From Streptosporangium violaceochromogenes (GTDB lineage Bacteria; Actinomycetota; Actinomycetes; Streptosporangiales; Streptosporangiaceae): a stretch of 64,000 nucleotides of DNA. Below the pieces are notes generated by a model. The model had not been told where the DNA came from. It did not search any database and saw nothing but the letters and a program-made list of their open reading frames with translations. Below, piece after piece: positions 16,402-25,604 of this stretch (the stretch's first letter is position 1; each line of letters starts with the position of its first letter). Location: the NCBI RefSeq assembly GCF_014654615.1, contig NZ_BNBB01000022.1, positions 1 through 64,000 on the forward strand. Direction: 5' to 3'. A program made the translations under genes and the position numbers.

Positions 16402-17410
16402 ACGTGGGCAGTACCTCAAATACCTGCTCGGCACGGCGCGGTTCGCGGTGTCCCGATTGCTTCAATCGCTTGGTCTGCTCCTCGGCGTCGTCATGGTCAT
16501 GTTCCTCCTGATCCGGATGGCCCCCGGCGACCCGGTCCAAGCGATGGTGGGCGATTTCCCCGTTCCTGACGAGTATCGCGACCAAGTCGCGCGCCAGTAT
16601 CGGCTCAACGATTCGTGGCTCGTGCAGTTCATGGTGTACCTGGGCCATGTCGCGCGAGGTGATCTGGGGTACTCGTATGCGAGCCACCAGTCCGTCGGAG
16701 GACTTATCCTCGAGCGGCTCCCGGCCACCCTCCTGCTCACCGCGGCCGGCCTGATCTCGGCGGCGGCGATGGGCATCGCGCTCGGAACCTGGAGTGCCGT
16801 CTCGAGCCGCCGCAGCACAAGGGCAGTGCTGGATATGTTCGTCCTGGTGGGCTTTTCGATCCCGACGTTCTGGCTCGGCCAGATGCTCGTTCTCCTTTTC
16901 GCACTGCGTCTGGGGTGGCTTCCCAGCGGCGGGATGTCCGACGCCCGAGCAGAGTCCACCGGGTGGGCCTCGCTGCTGGCCGCCGGGCCGTACCTCGTCC
17001 TGCCCGCCGTCGCGTTGGGCATCCGTGAACTCGCGGCGACCGCCCGGATCGCCAAAGGGGCGACAATGGGAGTCCTGTCCGAGGACTACATCGTCACCGC
17101 GCGGTCCAAGGGGCTGTCCTCGGCAGCGACGATCCGCCGTCATGTGATCCGGAACGCGGCACTGCCGACGATCGCGTCATTGGGCTACCGCGTCGGTCTG
17201 GCGCTTGCCGGCGCCGTGACGATCGAGGTCGTCTTCTCCTGGCCCGGAATCGGCCGCCTGCTCTACCAAGCCATTCTCGCGCGAGACAACAGCCTCGTCG
17301 TCGGCGTGATCCTGGTCATCGCGGTTCTCGTGATCATCGCAAACCTGGTCACCGAACTTCTGTACCGAGCTCTCGACCCGCGCATCAGAGGGGCACGCCA
17401 TGTCCGATGA
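16394..17410 (+). CDS. ABC transporter permease, DppB/OppB-like
   Basis: A 338-residue inner-membrane subunit with six predicted helices. The first helix (SRLLQSLGLLLGVVMVMFLL) is followed by the family signature RMAPGDPVQAMVG, the EAA-type loop is YIVTARSKGLSSAATIRRHV, and FSWPGIGRLLYQAIL comes near the end. The ATG at 16394 overlaps the preceding stop, and the frame merely happens to be open further upstream. It pairs with the DppC half of the next gene. Confidence 0.92.
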   Translation: MSERGQYLKYLLGTARFAVSRLLQSLGLLLGVVMVMFLLIRMAPGDPVQAMVGDFPVPDEYRDQVARQYRLNDSWLVQFMVYLGHVARGDLGYSYASHQSVGGLILERLPATLLLTAAGLISAAAMGIALGTWSAVSSRRSTRAVLDMFVLVGFSIPTFWLGQMLVLLFALRLGWLPSGGMSDARAESTGWASLLAAGPYLVLPAVALGIRELAATARIAKGATMGVLSEDYIVTARSKGLSSAATIRRHVIRNAALPTIASLGYRVGLALAGAVTIEVVFSWPGIGRLLYQAILARDNSLVVGVILVIAVLVIIANLVTELLYRALDPRIRGARHVR

Positions 17411-19352
17411 AGCCAGTCCGTTGGGCGCACGGAAGAACCGCGCGGAACTGTTCAGCTGGGCCAACACCCTGCGTTCGGGCTACGGTCTCGTAGGATCAAT
17501 CACACTGGCGATCCTGGTTTTGGCTGCGTTGTTCTCGCCATGGCTCGCGCCGTACGATCCCCACGCGATTTCGAGCTCGTATCTCGGTCCACCGTCTGGC
17601 GAGCATCTCCTGGGCACGGACCTGGTCGGCCACGACTTGTTGAGCCAGCTGCTTCACGGAGCCCGAGTGACGCTGCTCGTCGCCGTGACGGCGGCGGTGA
17701 TCTCGTTCGGTCTGGGCGTGCTGATCGGCAGCCTGGCCGGCTACTTCCGTGGCCCGGTAGACGCGGTGTTGATGAAGGTCACGGAGTTCTTCCAGATCAT
17801 CCCCAGCCTCGTGTTCGCCCTCATCCTCGTCGCCATGCTGGGCTCGCACCTGTGGTTGGTCACGATCGCCATCGGAATCACGATCTGGCCGCAGCAGGCA
17901 CGGATCGTCCGCTCCCAGTTCCTCACGCTCCGTGAAAGAGAGTTCGTCCAGGCGTCCCGGGCTCTCGGATTCTCCGACCGCCACATCATCTTCCGCGAGA
18001 TTTATCCCAACGCCTTGGGGCCAGTCCTGGTCCAGGCGACCTTGGACATAGGCATCGCCATCCTGCTGGAGACCGCCCTGAGTTTCCTTGGGCTCGGCGA
18101 TCCCAACAAGGCGAGCTGGGGGCAGATGCTCTTCGGGGCCCAGGAACACCTGGAGCGCGCCTGGTGGATAGCCCTCTGGCCCGGCGTGGCGATCGCCCTG
18201 ACCGTTCTCGCCGTAAACTTCGTCGGCGACGCCCTGAGCGAGTGGTTCAACTCCCGTTCCGACGTAGGCAGGGTAAGCCTGCAGAAGCGCAAGAACGTCG
18301 CGAGCCCACCCGCTGCCGCACCGAGCCGCACGGGCGACGGCACCGCGCTACTGGACGTCCAGGACCTCACCGTCCACTTGCGCCGGGGTGCGAAGGTCGT
18401 ACGAGCGGTGGACCGCGCCGAGGTCAAGGTGCGGCCCGGCGAACGGGTCGGCCTGGTAGGCGAGTCCGGCTCCGGGAAGTCAATGTTTTCGCGCGCCGTT
18501 CTCCAGATGCTGCCTTCAGCCAATGTCGAGACGTTCACCGGTCGGATCGCGCTCGACGGCATCGACCTGATGCGGCTGAACGAGGCGGACATGCGCCGGG
18601 TGCGGTTCGAGGACCTGTCCATCGTCTTCCAGGACGCCATGACGTATCTGAACCCGACGATGCGGGTCGGGAAGCAGATCACCGAGGCCATGGCTGGGCT
18701 CTCGGCAACAGACAGACAGGAGCGAACCCGCCAGATCCTCGCCTCCGTCGCACTTCCGACGACGACCCGATTCATGCGCAGGTATCCCCACGAGCTCAGC
18801 GGCGGGATGCGCCAGAGGGTGTTGATCGCGATGGCGCTCGCCTCTCAGCCCAAGCTGCTCATCGCGGACGAGCCGACCACGGCGCTCGACGTCACCGTGC
18901 AAGCACAAGTGCTGCGCACCCTCGTCGCCGTGCACACGAAGACCGACATGGCAATGCTGATCATCACCCACGACCTCGCGATCGTGGCGGAGGTCTGCGA
19001 CCGGTCCTTCGTCATGTACGGCGGGCAGATCGTCGAGGAGGCGGCAGTGAGCCGACTGTTCAGCGAGCCGCGACACCCGTATACCCGTGGCCTCATGGCC
19101 AGCATGCCCGGCAAGTCGGACTACAGGCTCGGTAAACGCCTGACCGGTTCGGTCGTCGACTTGACAGACGTCCCCACGGGATGTCGCTTCGCCGCCAGGT
19201 GCGAGTTAGCGCACGACCGATGCTCGACCGAACCCCCTTGGGTGCGGATCGGCGACGAAGGCGTCCGCTGCTGGCTCTTCGCCGACGAATCGGGACCCAT
19301 CGGCCGCTCGACCGACAAACCGGCTGACTCGAAGGAGGTCACGACCTCATGA
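17400..19352 (+). CDS. Fused DppC-like permease and DppD-like ATPase of the ABC importer
   Basis: A 650-residue fusion of two subunits that are separate in most dipeptide transporters. Residues about 1-285 are a DppC permease (GTDLVGHDLLSQLLHGAR, EAA loop EFVQASRALGFSDRHIIFRE). After an Ala/Pro-rich linker (about 286-312), residues 313-640 are an ATPase with Walker A GLVGESGSGKS, signature LSGGMRQR and Walker B LLIADEP. The oligopeptide-type C-terminal Cys motif GCRFAARCELAHDRC follows. The sequence shows no stop or frameshift at the junction, so the fusion is real if the assembly is right. Confidence 0.92.
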   Translation: MSDEASPLGARKNRAELFSWANTLRSGYGLVGSITLAILVLAALFSPWLAPYDPHAISSSYLGPPSGEHLLGTDLVGHDLLSQLLHGARVTLLVAVTAAVISFGLGVLIGSLAGYFRGPVDAVLMKVTEFFQIIPSLVFALILVAMLGSHLWLVTIAIGITIWPQQARIVRSQFLTLREREFVQASRALGFSDRHIIFREIYPNALGPVLVQATLDIGIAILLETALSFLGLGDPNKASWGQMLFGAQEHLERAWWIALWPGVAIALTVLAVNFVGDALSEWFNSRSDVGRVSLQKRKNVASPPAAAPSRTGDGTALLDVQDLTVHLRRGAKVVRAVDRAEVKVRPGERVGLVGESGSGKSMFSRAVLQMLPSANVETFTGRIALDGIDLMRLNEADMRRVRFEDLSIVFQDAMTYLNPTMRVGKQITEAMAGLSATDRQERTRQILASVALPTTTRFMRRYPHELSGGMRQRVLIAMALASQPKLLIADEPTTALDVTVQAQVLRTLVAVHTKTDMAMLIITHDLAIVAEVCDRSFVMYGGQIVEEAAVSRLFSEPRHPYTRGLMASMPGKSDYRLGKRLTGSVVDLTDVPTGCRFAARCELAHDRCSTEPPWVRIGDEGVRCWLFADESGPIGRSTDKPADSKEVTTS

Positions 19353-20344
19353 ACATGCCGATCCTCAGACTGAACAAGCTGTCCAAGACCTTTGAGCGCC
19401 GCTCCTTCTGGAACGCCACGCGCCCACTGTCGTACGCAGTCCGCGACGTCAGCCTTGACCTGGTGAAGGGAGAAACCCTCGCGCTCGTGGGCGAGAGCGG
19501 CAGTGGGAAGAGCACTCTCGGGCTCCTGACCATGAACTTGCTGACCGCATCCGAGGGTTCGGTGGTTTTCAACGGCAAGCCGCTGGAAAAGGCCGGCGCC
19601 AAGGACATGGCTCGCTTCCGTCGAACTGTGCAGATCGTCTTCCAGAACCCGTCAGCGGCGTTCAACCCGCGCCGTACCGTCCTCGCCACCCTGGCCCAGC
19701 CCCTACTGCTACACGGTAAGCCTTCCAAGACCCAGCTGCGGGCGCGCGTAGACGAACTGCTTGAGACCGTTGGGCTCACCCCAGCCGCAGCCTTCCGGGA
19801 CGTATTTCCCCACCAGCTCAGTGGCGGCCAGCGACAGCGGGTCATGATCGCCCGAGCGCTATCGGTCGACCCCGACTTCGTCGTGGCCGACGAGCCCCTC
19901 TCGTCCTTGGACGTGACCGTGCAGGCGCAGATCCTGGACCTGCTCATACGTCTGCAGCGAGAGCGCGATATCGGCTACCTGCTCATCACCCACGATCTCG
20001 CCCTAGTCGGCGAGGTGGCCGACAGAGTGGCGGTCATGTACCGCGGCCGAGTCGTCGAGAGCGGGCCCGCGACCACCGTATGCGACGCCCCGCAGCATCC
20101 GTACACCCGCCTGCTGATGGCCTCCACCCTAAGCGCCGATCCGAACGAGCGTCGGATCGGCGCGGCCGACACCGCGCGTGTGTTCGACGTTCCACGGGAT
20201 GACGGCGCGGGGTGCAGCTTTGCCGGCAGATGCCCCCTGGCTGAATCGCAGTGCAAGACGGAGGTGCCGGTATTGGGCAGGAGCGGACAACCCGGAACGG
20301 AGGTGGCCTGTCACGTCATCCAGCGGCGCGACGGCGACGTCTAG
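19349..20344 (+). CDS. ABC transporter ATPase, DppF/OppF-like
   Basis: A 331-residue second ATPase of the importer. Walker A is ALVGESGSGKST, signature LSGGQRQRVMIARAL and Walker B FVVADEPLSSLD, with H-loop LLITHDLALV and C-terminal GCSFAGRCPLAESQC as in the partner ATPase. The start ATG overlaps the stop of the fusion gene (ATGA). With the fused DppC-DppD, DppB and the binding protein it completes a four-gene transporter. Confidence 0.93.
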   Translation: MNMPILRLNKLSKTFERRSFWNATRPLSYAVRDVSLDLVKGETLALVGESGSGKSTLGLLTMNLLTASEGSVVFNGKPLEKAGAKDMARFRRTVQIVFQNPSAAFNPRRTVLATLAQPLLLHGKPSKTQLRARVDELLETVGLTPAAAFRDVFPHQLSGGQRQRVMIARALSVDPDFVVADEPLSSLDVTVQAQILDLLIRLQRERDIGYLLITHDLALVGEVADRVAVMYRGRVVESGPATTVCDAPQHPYTRLLMASTLSADPNERRIGAADTARVFDVPRDDGAGCSFAGRCPLAESQCKTEVPVLGRSGQPGTEVACHVIQRRDGDV

Positions 20345-20412
20345 CCGGCGCCCGCGCCACCCTGACAATCTCGGCCAACCAGAAGCCCTTGTGTGAAAGA
20401 GAGAGCGACCTC

Positions 20413-22044
20413 ATGGTCACCCCAGCCAAGCAGGAAACACCCCCCGCGAAGCGGAATCACCTCGCCATCGCCGTCCTGTGCGCGGCCCTACTTCTCGCTG
20501 TTACGGCGTGCCAATCCGGGAGTTCAAACGGCCAAGGAAGCGCCGGATCAAGCGCTAACACCTTGGTGGTCGCCATCAACGACGATCCTACCAGTCTGAA
20601 CCCCATCGTCTCGTCCTCGCCGAGCACCATGACCGTCTCGAACGTGTGGTCCGAGGGACTTTGGTACCTCGACGGCAACTACAAGCCGGTGCCCGTCCTG
20701 GCCAAGTCGTGGGACGTCGCGAATGACGGAAAAGACGTGACCATCCACCTTCAGGAAGCGGCGACCTGGCAGGACGGCAAGCCGTTCACGGCAGACGACG
20801 TGGTCTTCACCCTGACCAACATCGCCAAGCTCTCGGCACGCGCGGGGTCGTTCCTCGCCGTCTTGGAGTCGGCGACCGCTGTGGATCCCCAGACTGTCAA
20901 GCTCAGCCTCAAGAAGGCCTACGGTCCACTGTTCGCAGTGCTCGACCAGCGCATCCTGCCGATGTTGCCCAAGCACGCCCTGCCGGAAGGTGACGTCACG
21001 AACAGCGCCTTCAACCAGGAGCCGATCGGTACTGGGCCGTTCAAGGTCACCAAGTGGAACCACGGCCAGTCCATCACGGCTGAAGCCAACCCCTCGTACT
21101 GGCAGGGCAGGCCGAGCATTGACAAGGTGGTCTTCAAGATCATCCCGGACGCGGCATCCATGACCAACGCAATGCGGACCGGCGAGATCGACGTGATCGG
21201 CAATGCGATCCTCAACGGGAACACCAGCAAGACTCTCAAGGACGCCGGCGTCCCGGTCTCCAGGCTCCCGGGCACACCAGCGGTCAAGTACCTGTTCCCG
21301 AACACCAAGAACCCGATTCTGGCCAAGCCCGAGGTGCGCAAGGCCCTGTTCACCGCAATCGACCGGAACGCCATGATCGAAGCGGCGTTCGAGGGCTACG
21401 CCGAGCCCGCGACCGGCATGATCCCGGCCGAATACGCCGCTCTATACGACAAGGGCACGGACTACGGGAAGATCTTCAGCCACAGCACCAAGGACGCCGC
21501 CAAGATGCTTGACGACGCGGGGTACCCCGTGAAGAACGGTGCGCGCTTCAAGCTTTCCTTGCTCTACTCACCCTCCACGCACGGTGCCGAGAGCGTTGCG
21601 CAGATCATCAAGGCCAACCTCGGGGCCGTGAACGTGACCGTGGACGTCCAGTCTCTCGATCAGCCCACCCTGCTCACGAAGGTGTACAAGGAGTACAAGT
21701 TCGATCTCGCCCACATCGGCTACTCGACATACGAGGACCCCAATCTGGGCATCGACCGCGCGTACCGGTGCGACGACTCGGGTCAGCCGTACCAGAACCC
21801 GACCGGGTACTGCAACGCTAAGCTGGACCAACTGCTGATGCAGGCCGCTGAGCATGTCGAGACCTCGAAGCGCCAAGCGCTCTACCAGCAGGCGCAGGAA
21901 ATCGTCACACGCGACCTGCCGGTGTTCCCGCTGGCCATGGTGCCCAAGTACGAGGCCTACTCCAAGCGCATCCAGAATGTCGAAGCCGAGTTCGACTTCT
22001 TCGGCAGCGGTGACCCGACCTGGGCTCGTGCCCGCCTGAAGTAG
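20413..22044 (+). CDS. Extracellular solute-binding lipoprotein, family 5 (DppA-like)
   Basis: A 543-residue lipoprotein. A charged N-terminus and hydrophobic helix (LAIAVLCAALLLAVTAC) end in the lipobox LAVTAC, with Cys near residue 36. The SBP_bac_5 body shows NDDPTSLNPIVSSSP, KDVTIHLQEAATWQDGKPFT and EPIGTGPFKVTKW. The ATG at 20413 is chosen because the signal peptide begins shortly after it. The open frame upstream is chance. It captures the substrate for the adjacent importer. Family 5 proteins take peptides, nickel and many small amides or opines, so the ligand is open. Confidence 0.92.
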   Translation: MVTPAKQETPPAKRNHLAIAVLCAALLLAVTACQSGSSNGQGSAGSSANTLVVAINDDPTSLNPIVSSSPSTMTVSNVWSEGLWYLDGNYKPVPVLAKSWDVANDGKDVTIHLQEAATWQDGKPFTADDVVFTLTNIAKLSARAGSFLAVLESATAVDPQTVKLSLKKAYGPLFAVLDQRILPMLPKHALPEGDVTNSAFNQEPIGTGPFKVTKWNHGQSITAEANPSYWQGRPSIDKVVFKIIPDAASMTNAMRTGEIDVIGNAILNGNTSKTLKDAGVPVSRLPGTPAVKYLFPNTKNPILAKPEVRKALFTAIDRNAMIEAAFEGYAEPATGMIPAEYAALYDKGTDYGKIFSHSTKDAAKMLDDAGYPVKNGARFKLSLLYSPSTHGAESVAQIIKANLGAVNVTVDVQSLDQPTLLTKVYKEYKFDLAHIGYSTYEDPNLGIDRAYRCDDSGQPYQNPTGYCNAKLDQLLMQAAEHVETSKRQALYQQAQEIVTRDLPVFPLAMVPKYEAYSKRIQNVEAEFDFFGSGDPTWARARLK

Positions 22045-22087
22045 TGACCCGCAGGGGTTCGAGGAAGTGGTCGAGCGGGATGAGAAA

Positions 22088-23239
22088 ATGGAACGGGACA
22101 TGGTGATTGAACGGCGCGCGCACGTCTGTGGTGCCGGGCTGGCCGGGCTTACGACGGCGACGGTCCTGGCGCGAGCGGGGTGGTCGGTGACCGTACACGA
22201 GCGGGCGACCGAGGTCCGCGAGGTGGGCGCCGGAATATATCTGAAGAACAACCTCCTGTCCGTCCTCGAACACCTGGGCATCGCCGACCAGGTGCTTTCC
22301 CACGGCATCGTTCTGGAACGCTCTCAAATGCGCGACGGCAGCGGAGCCGTTCTCCAAGACCACGAACTCAACGGCCACCGACGAACCTGGATGTGCCCGC
22401 GAGAGAGCCTGATCCGTGCTCTCGCCGATGCCGCGACAGCGGCCGGCGCCCAGCTCAAACTGGGGTCCCGGGTGGTTGCCGCCACCCCGGACGGCGTGGT
22501 GTCAAACGATCGGGGCGAACAGTTCCACGCCGACGTCGTGATCGCCGCCGACGGCGTGTCCTCCGCCGTTCGCGAGTCCCTCGACCTCACCGCGCACTAT
22601 CAGCGATTGGAAACCGTGGCCACTCGCTACTTGTTGCCGTCCAGGACCGCCTGGCCGGAGGCGATCACGGCAATGCACTGGGCGGGTCGACGCAGGGTGG
22701 GGGTGTCGGCCGTGTCGGATGACCAAACGTACGTATACCTGATCTGCCCGGCCGACGACCGCGTCGGCACAAGGGTGCCGGTCGAGGTGCGGAACTGGAG
22801 CGACTCGTTCCCGGCTCTGACTTCGATCTTCGCAGAGATCCGGCACCACGGAACGGAGGCGATCCAGCACCAGTACAACATCGTGCGCTGCCGACGTTGG
22901 GTGGCGGGACACGTCGCCCTCGTCGGCGACGCGGCTCACGCCCAGCCCCCGACCCTGGGTCAGGGCGGCGGTCTGGCGCTCGCCAACGGGCACAGCCTTG
23001 CCCAGATGCTCGTTACGCGGCACAGCGACCCGATCGATGACATCCTCCGTGCCTGGGAGCGCCGGTGCCGGCCCCTTACGAACCGGACCCAACGCTGGGC
23101 GATGAGCCTGGACAAGATCACGAATCGATGGCCGGCCCCGCTGCTGCCCATACGTTCGGTGTTGCTGGGAGTGATGGGGCGACCGTTCATTCAAGATCGA
23201 ATGCGTGCCGCCGAACGGTTCGATGGAAGGGCCGTCTGA
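22088..23239 (+). CDS. FAD-dependent aromatic monooxygenase, MHPCO-like
   Basis: A 383-residue class A flavoprotein monooxygenase. The FAD-binding GxGxxG is in VCGAGLAGLTTATVLARAG, the DG motif is DVVIAADGVSSAVRESL, and the GD motif is GHVALVGDAAHAQPPTLGQG. GAGIYLKNNLLSVLEHLG and LRAWERRCRPLTNRTQ resemble 2-methyl-3-hydroxypyridine-5-carboxylate oxygenase, the vitamin-B6-pathway enzyme that hydroxylates and opens a pyridine ring, more than salicylate hydroxylases as I recall them. ATG 22088 has GCGGGA seven bases before it. GTG 22067 is an alternative but the GAGGAA touches it. It could still be an ordinary ring hydroxylase. Confidence 0.82.
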   Translation: MERDMVIERRAHVCGAGLAGLTTATVLARAGWSVTVHERATEVREVGAGIYLKNNLLSVLEHLGIADQVLSHGIVLERSQMRDGSGAVLQDHELNGHRRTWMCPRESLIRALADAATAAGAQLKLGSRVVAATPDGVVSNDRGEQFHADVVIAADGVSSAVRESLDLTAHYQRLETVATRYLLPSRTAWPEAITAMHWAGRRRVGVSAVSDDQTYVYLICPADDRVGTRVPVEVRNWSDSFPALTSIFAEIRHHGTEAIQHQYNIVRCRRWVAGHVALVGDAAHAQPPTLGQGGGLALANGHSLAQMLVTRHSDPIDDILRAWERRCRPLTNRTQRWAMSLDKITNRWPAPLLPIRSVLLGVMGRPFIQDRMRAAERFDGRAV

Positions 23240-23314
23240 CGGCCAGGTCCTCGCCTGCGGACCGCGATAGGCACTGCCCGCCGCGACCACCGGAAAAGAG
23301 TTGGAGTAACAAAG

Positions 23315-24079
23315 ATGGCAGTATGGGACAGATACGTTGGAGAAGCAGACCGGGCGATCTACGACGCCGCGGGTTTCGGCCAGCGGGTCGGACAGGGGCA
23401 CAGCCCGGCCCTTGTGGTCATCGACGTGACCTACAGCTTCTGCGGCCGGGATCCCGCGGCAGACGGCCAGAACCCGGATGAGGTGACTGCGCACCACCAC
23501 GGCATCGATGCCTGGGACGCGGTGCACGCGACCGCCGAACTGCTCGTACAAGCCCGGGCCAGCGGTACGCCCGTCTTCTACACCGCCGGACTCGACTACC
23601 GCCCGGATGGCCGCGACGCCGGCCGGTGGCAGGACAAGAATCCTCGGCTGGTGTCGGACTCGGTTCGCCGCACGCAGTCCGGCGACTACTCCGGCAACGA
23701 GATCGTCGCCCAGATCCAGCCGATGCCTGGGGATTTCGTGCTGCGCAAGGCCAAGCCGAGCGCTTTCTTCGGCACCCCTTTGCAGGCCTTCCTCACCGAC
23801 CTGGGCGTCGACACCCTGCTGATGTGCGGTGTCACGACAAGCGGGTGCGTACGCGCGACGGTTATCGACGGATTTTCGCACAACTATCGGGTGAACGTCG
23901 TGGAGGAGTGCACGTTCGACCGCTCGGCCCTGGTGCACGCCATGAACCTGTTCGACATCGACCGCAAGTACGCCGACGTGGTCTCGTTGGCTGACACCAC
24001 CAGCTATCTGCGCGGCCTGGGCGCCGGATCGCGGCCAGAAGCTGCCGTAAGCCACCATGTTGGAAATGGGCGATCTTGA
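23315..24079 (+). CDS. Isochorismatase-fold amide hydrolase (N-carbamoylsarcosine amidase-like)
   Basis: A 254-residue cysteine hydrolase. The triad is visible: Asp in ALVVIDVTYSFCG, Lys in VLRKAKPSAFFGTPL and nucleophilic Cys in MCGVTTSGCVRATVIDG. Length and the long N-terminal part resemble N-carbamoylsarcosine and maleamate amidohydrolases, which cleave open-chain amides and release ammonia. In this operon it would act after ring opening by the monooxygenase or amidohydrolase. The stop overlaps the CoA-transferase start by one base. Confidence 0.87.
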   Translation: MAVWDRYVGEADRAIYDAAGFGQRVGQGHSPALVVIDVTYSFCGRDPAADGQNPDEVTAHHHGIDAWDAVHATAELLVQARASGTPVFYTAGLDYRPDGRDAGRWQDKNPRLVSDSVRRTQSGDYSGNEIVAQIQPMPGDFVLRKAKPSAFFGTPLQAFLTDLGVDTLLMCGVTTSGCVRATVIDGFSHNYRVNVVEECTFDRSALVHAMNLFDIDRKYADVVSLADTTSYLRGLGAGSRPEAAVSHHVGNGRS

Positions 24080-25287
24080 TGAACGCAGTCGCTTCTGGTT
24101 CCTTCAATTCCGGACCGCTTTCGGGGCTACGAGTCGTGGAGCTGGGCAGGTTCGTGGCGGCGCCGTATGCGTCACGACTCTTGGCCGACCTAGGCGCCGA
24201 AGTCGTCAAGGTCGAGACCGGTTCAGGGGATCCGTTTCGGACCTTCGTGCAGGGCAGGCCCGGTGGCCTTAGCTCAAGCTTCACAGCGCTGAACCGGAAC
24301 AAGCGGAGTCTCGCCGTCGACCTCAGGACCGCACAAGGCCGGGACGCCGTCGCGGCCTGCATGCGCGACGCCGACGTCTTCATCGAGAACTCCCGCCCGG
24401 GGACCATGGCCCGCCTGGGCCTGGGCTACGACGATGTTCGCGCCGATAGCCCACGACTGATCTACTGCTCCATCTCGGGATTCGGTGAGCAGGGCCCGTA
24501 TGTGGAGCGGCCGGGCTACGACATGATCGGCCAAGCCGTTAGCGGCTTGGCCAGCCAGCTGCTGGACCCGAAGGCGCCCCAGATCATGGGTCCCAATCTT
24601 TCCGATTCCATCACCGGCATGATGGCGGTGTACGCGGTGCTCGCGGCGCTGCACGAACGCTCCCAGACTGGTGTGGGGCAAAGGGTTGCACTCAACTTGG
24701 TCGGCAGCACTCTGGCCTTTCTTGGGACAGAGGCTCAGCGCTATCTGGACACCGGCGTAGTTCCCCATCATCTGACCAGGCCCTCCGGTTCTCTGGCGTT
24801 CGTCTTCCGATGCTCCGACCAGCGGCTGCTGGCGATCCACCTATCGTCCCCTCCGAAGTTCTGGTGTGGACTGCTCTCCGTGATCGACCGGACCGACCTG
24901 GCCGAGGATGTTCGGTTCAGCACTCACCACGCTCGACAGGCTCACTACCTCGACCTGCGGGACGAACTGGCGCCGCTGTTCGCGAGCCGCAGTGTCGTGC
25001 AGTGGATCAATGCCCTCGCCGCGGCCGGTGTGCCGTGCGCCGTGGTGAACGACATGAAGGAAGTGTTCGAGGACGAGCAGGTGAAGACACTGGGCCTGCT
25101 TCGCTCCTTCGACGGCGAGGAGGCCGCGACGGTCGATGTCCCGGTCCAGTTCAGTGCCCATGCCTCACAACCGATGCGGCCACCGCCAAGATTGGGTGAG
25201 CACAGCGCCGAGGTGCTGCGTTCGCTGGGCTACTCCACACACGAGATTGACGAAGGCCTCGACGAAGGGTGGCTGATAAGGCAGTGA
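24079..25287 (+). CDS. Class III CoA-transferase (CaiB/BaiF family)
   Basis: A 402-residue enzyme expected to activate the acid substrate by CoA transfer. Family marks are LSGLRVVELGRFVAAPYASR, LGAEVVKVETGSGDPFR, NRNKRSLAVDLRT, ENSRPGTMARLGLGYD, and GYDMIGQAVSG containing the Asp that forms the acyl-anhydride. The start ATG at 24079 overlaps the hydrolase stop. It is the last gene of the operon and supplies the acyl-CoA for the acyl-CoA dehydrogenase and hydratase-lyase encoded first. Confidence 0.9.
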   Translation: MNAVASGSFNSGPLSGLRVVELGRFVAAPYASRLLADLGAEVVKVETGSGDPFRTFVQGRPGGLSSSFTALNRNKRSLAVDLRTAQGRDAVAACMRDADVFIENSRPGTMARLGLGYDDVRADSPRLIYCSISGFGEQGPYVERPGYDMIGQAVSGLASQLLDPKAPQIMGPNLSDSITGMMAVYAVLAALHERSQTGVGQRVALNLVGSTLAFLGTEAQRYLDTGVVPHHLTRPSGSLAFVFRCSDQRLLAIHLSSPPKFWCGLLSVIDRTDLAEDVRFSTHHARQAHYLDLRDELAPLFASRSVVQWINALAAAGVPCAVVNDMKEVFEDEQVKTLGLLRSFDGEEAATVDVPVQFSAHASQPMRPPPRLGEHSAEVLRSLGYSTHEIDEGLDEGWLIRQ

Positions 25288-25300
25288 TATGCCCCGCGTT

Positions 25301-25336
25301 TTCCGGACACCGGAGTAATTCCGGACACCGGAGTAA
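25301..25336. repeat. Two tandem copies of an 18-bp unit with internal dyad
   Basis: TTCCGGACACCGGAGTAA occurs twice head to tail, 13 bases after the CoA-transferase stop. Each copy contains TCCGG-ACA-CCGGA. It lies at the junction to IS3 debris, so it may be a mobile-element end; a terminator or protein site is possible too. Confidence 0.75.
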
Positions 25337-25341
25337 ATGAA

Positions 25342-25596
25342 CTACATCATGCAGCGGCTCACCTGCCGACGGGAATATCGACCCGCATCGCGGCCATGTC
25401 GAGTGGCCGCGCACACCAAAACGGCCGGATATCGCACATCCAATGCCCACCCGATCACCGCCTTCGAAAAGCAATCAACGACAGTGACCGGATACAGCGA
25501 CCCTGCTCCAGTCTTGATCTCAGTGATATCGCCGGCCAGCTTGGCTCCAGATACCTCAGCGGTGAAGTCGCGGCCCACCAGGTCCGGGAGGGGACC
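25342..25596 (-). pseudogene. IS3-family transposase (OrfB) fragment
   Basis: The minus strand reads LPDLVGRDFTAEVSGAKLAG, DITEIKTGAG and TVVDCFSKAVIGWALD, the start of the integrase catalytic core of IS3 OrfB transposases, with the first catalytic Asp in GDIT. It then loses homology in an Arg-rich stretch and stops. There is no intact start, orfA or downstream DDE residues. Confidence 0.8.
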
Positions 25597-25604
25597 GGCG
25601 GCCT

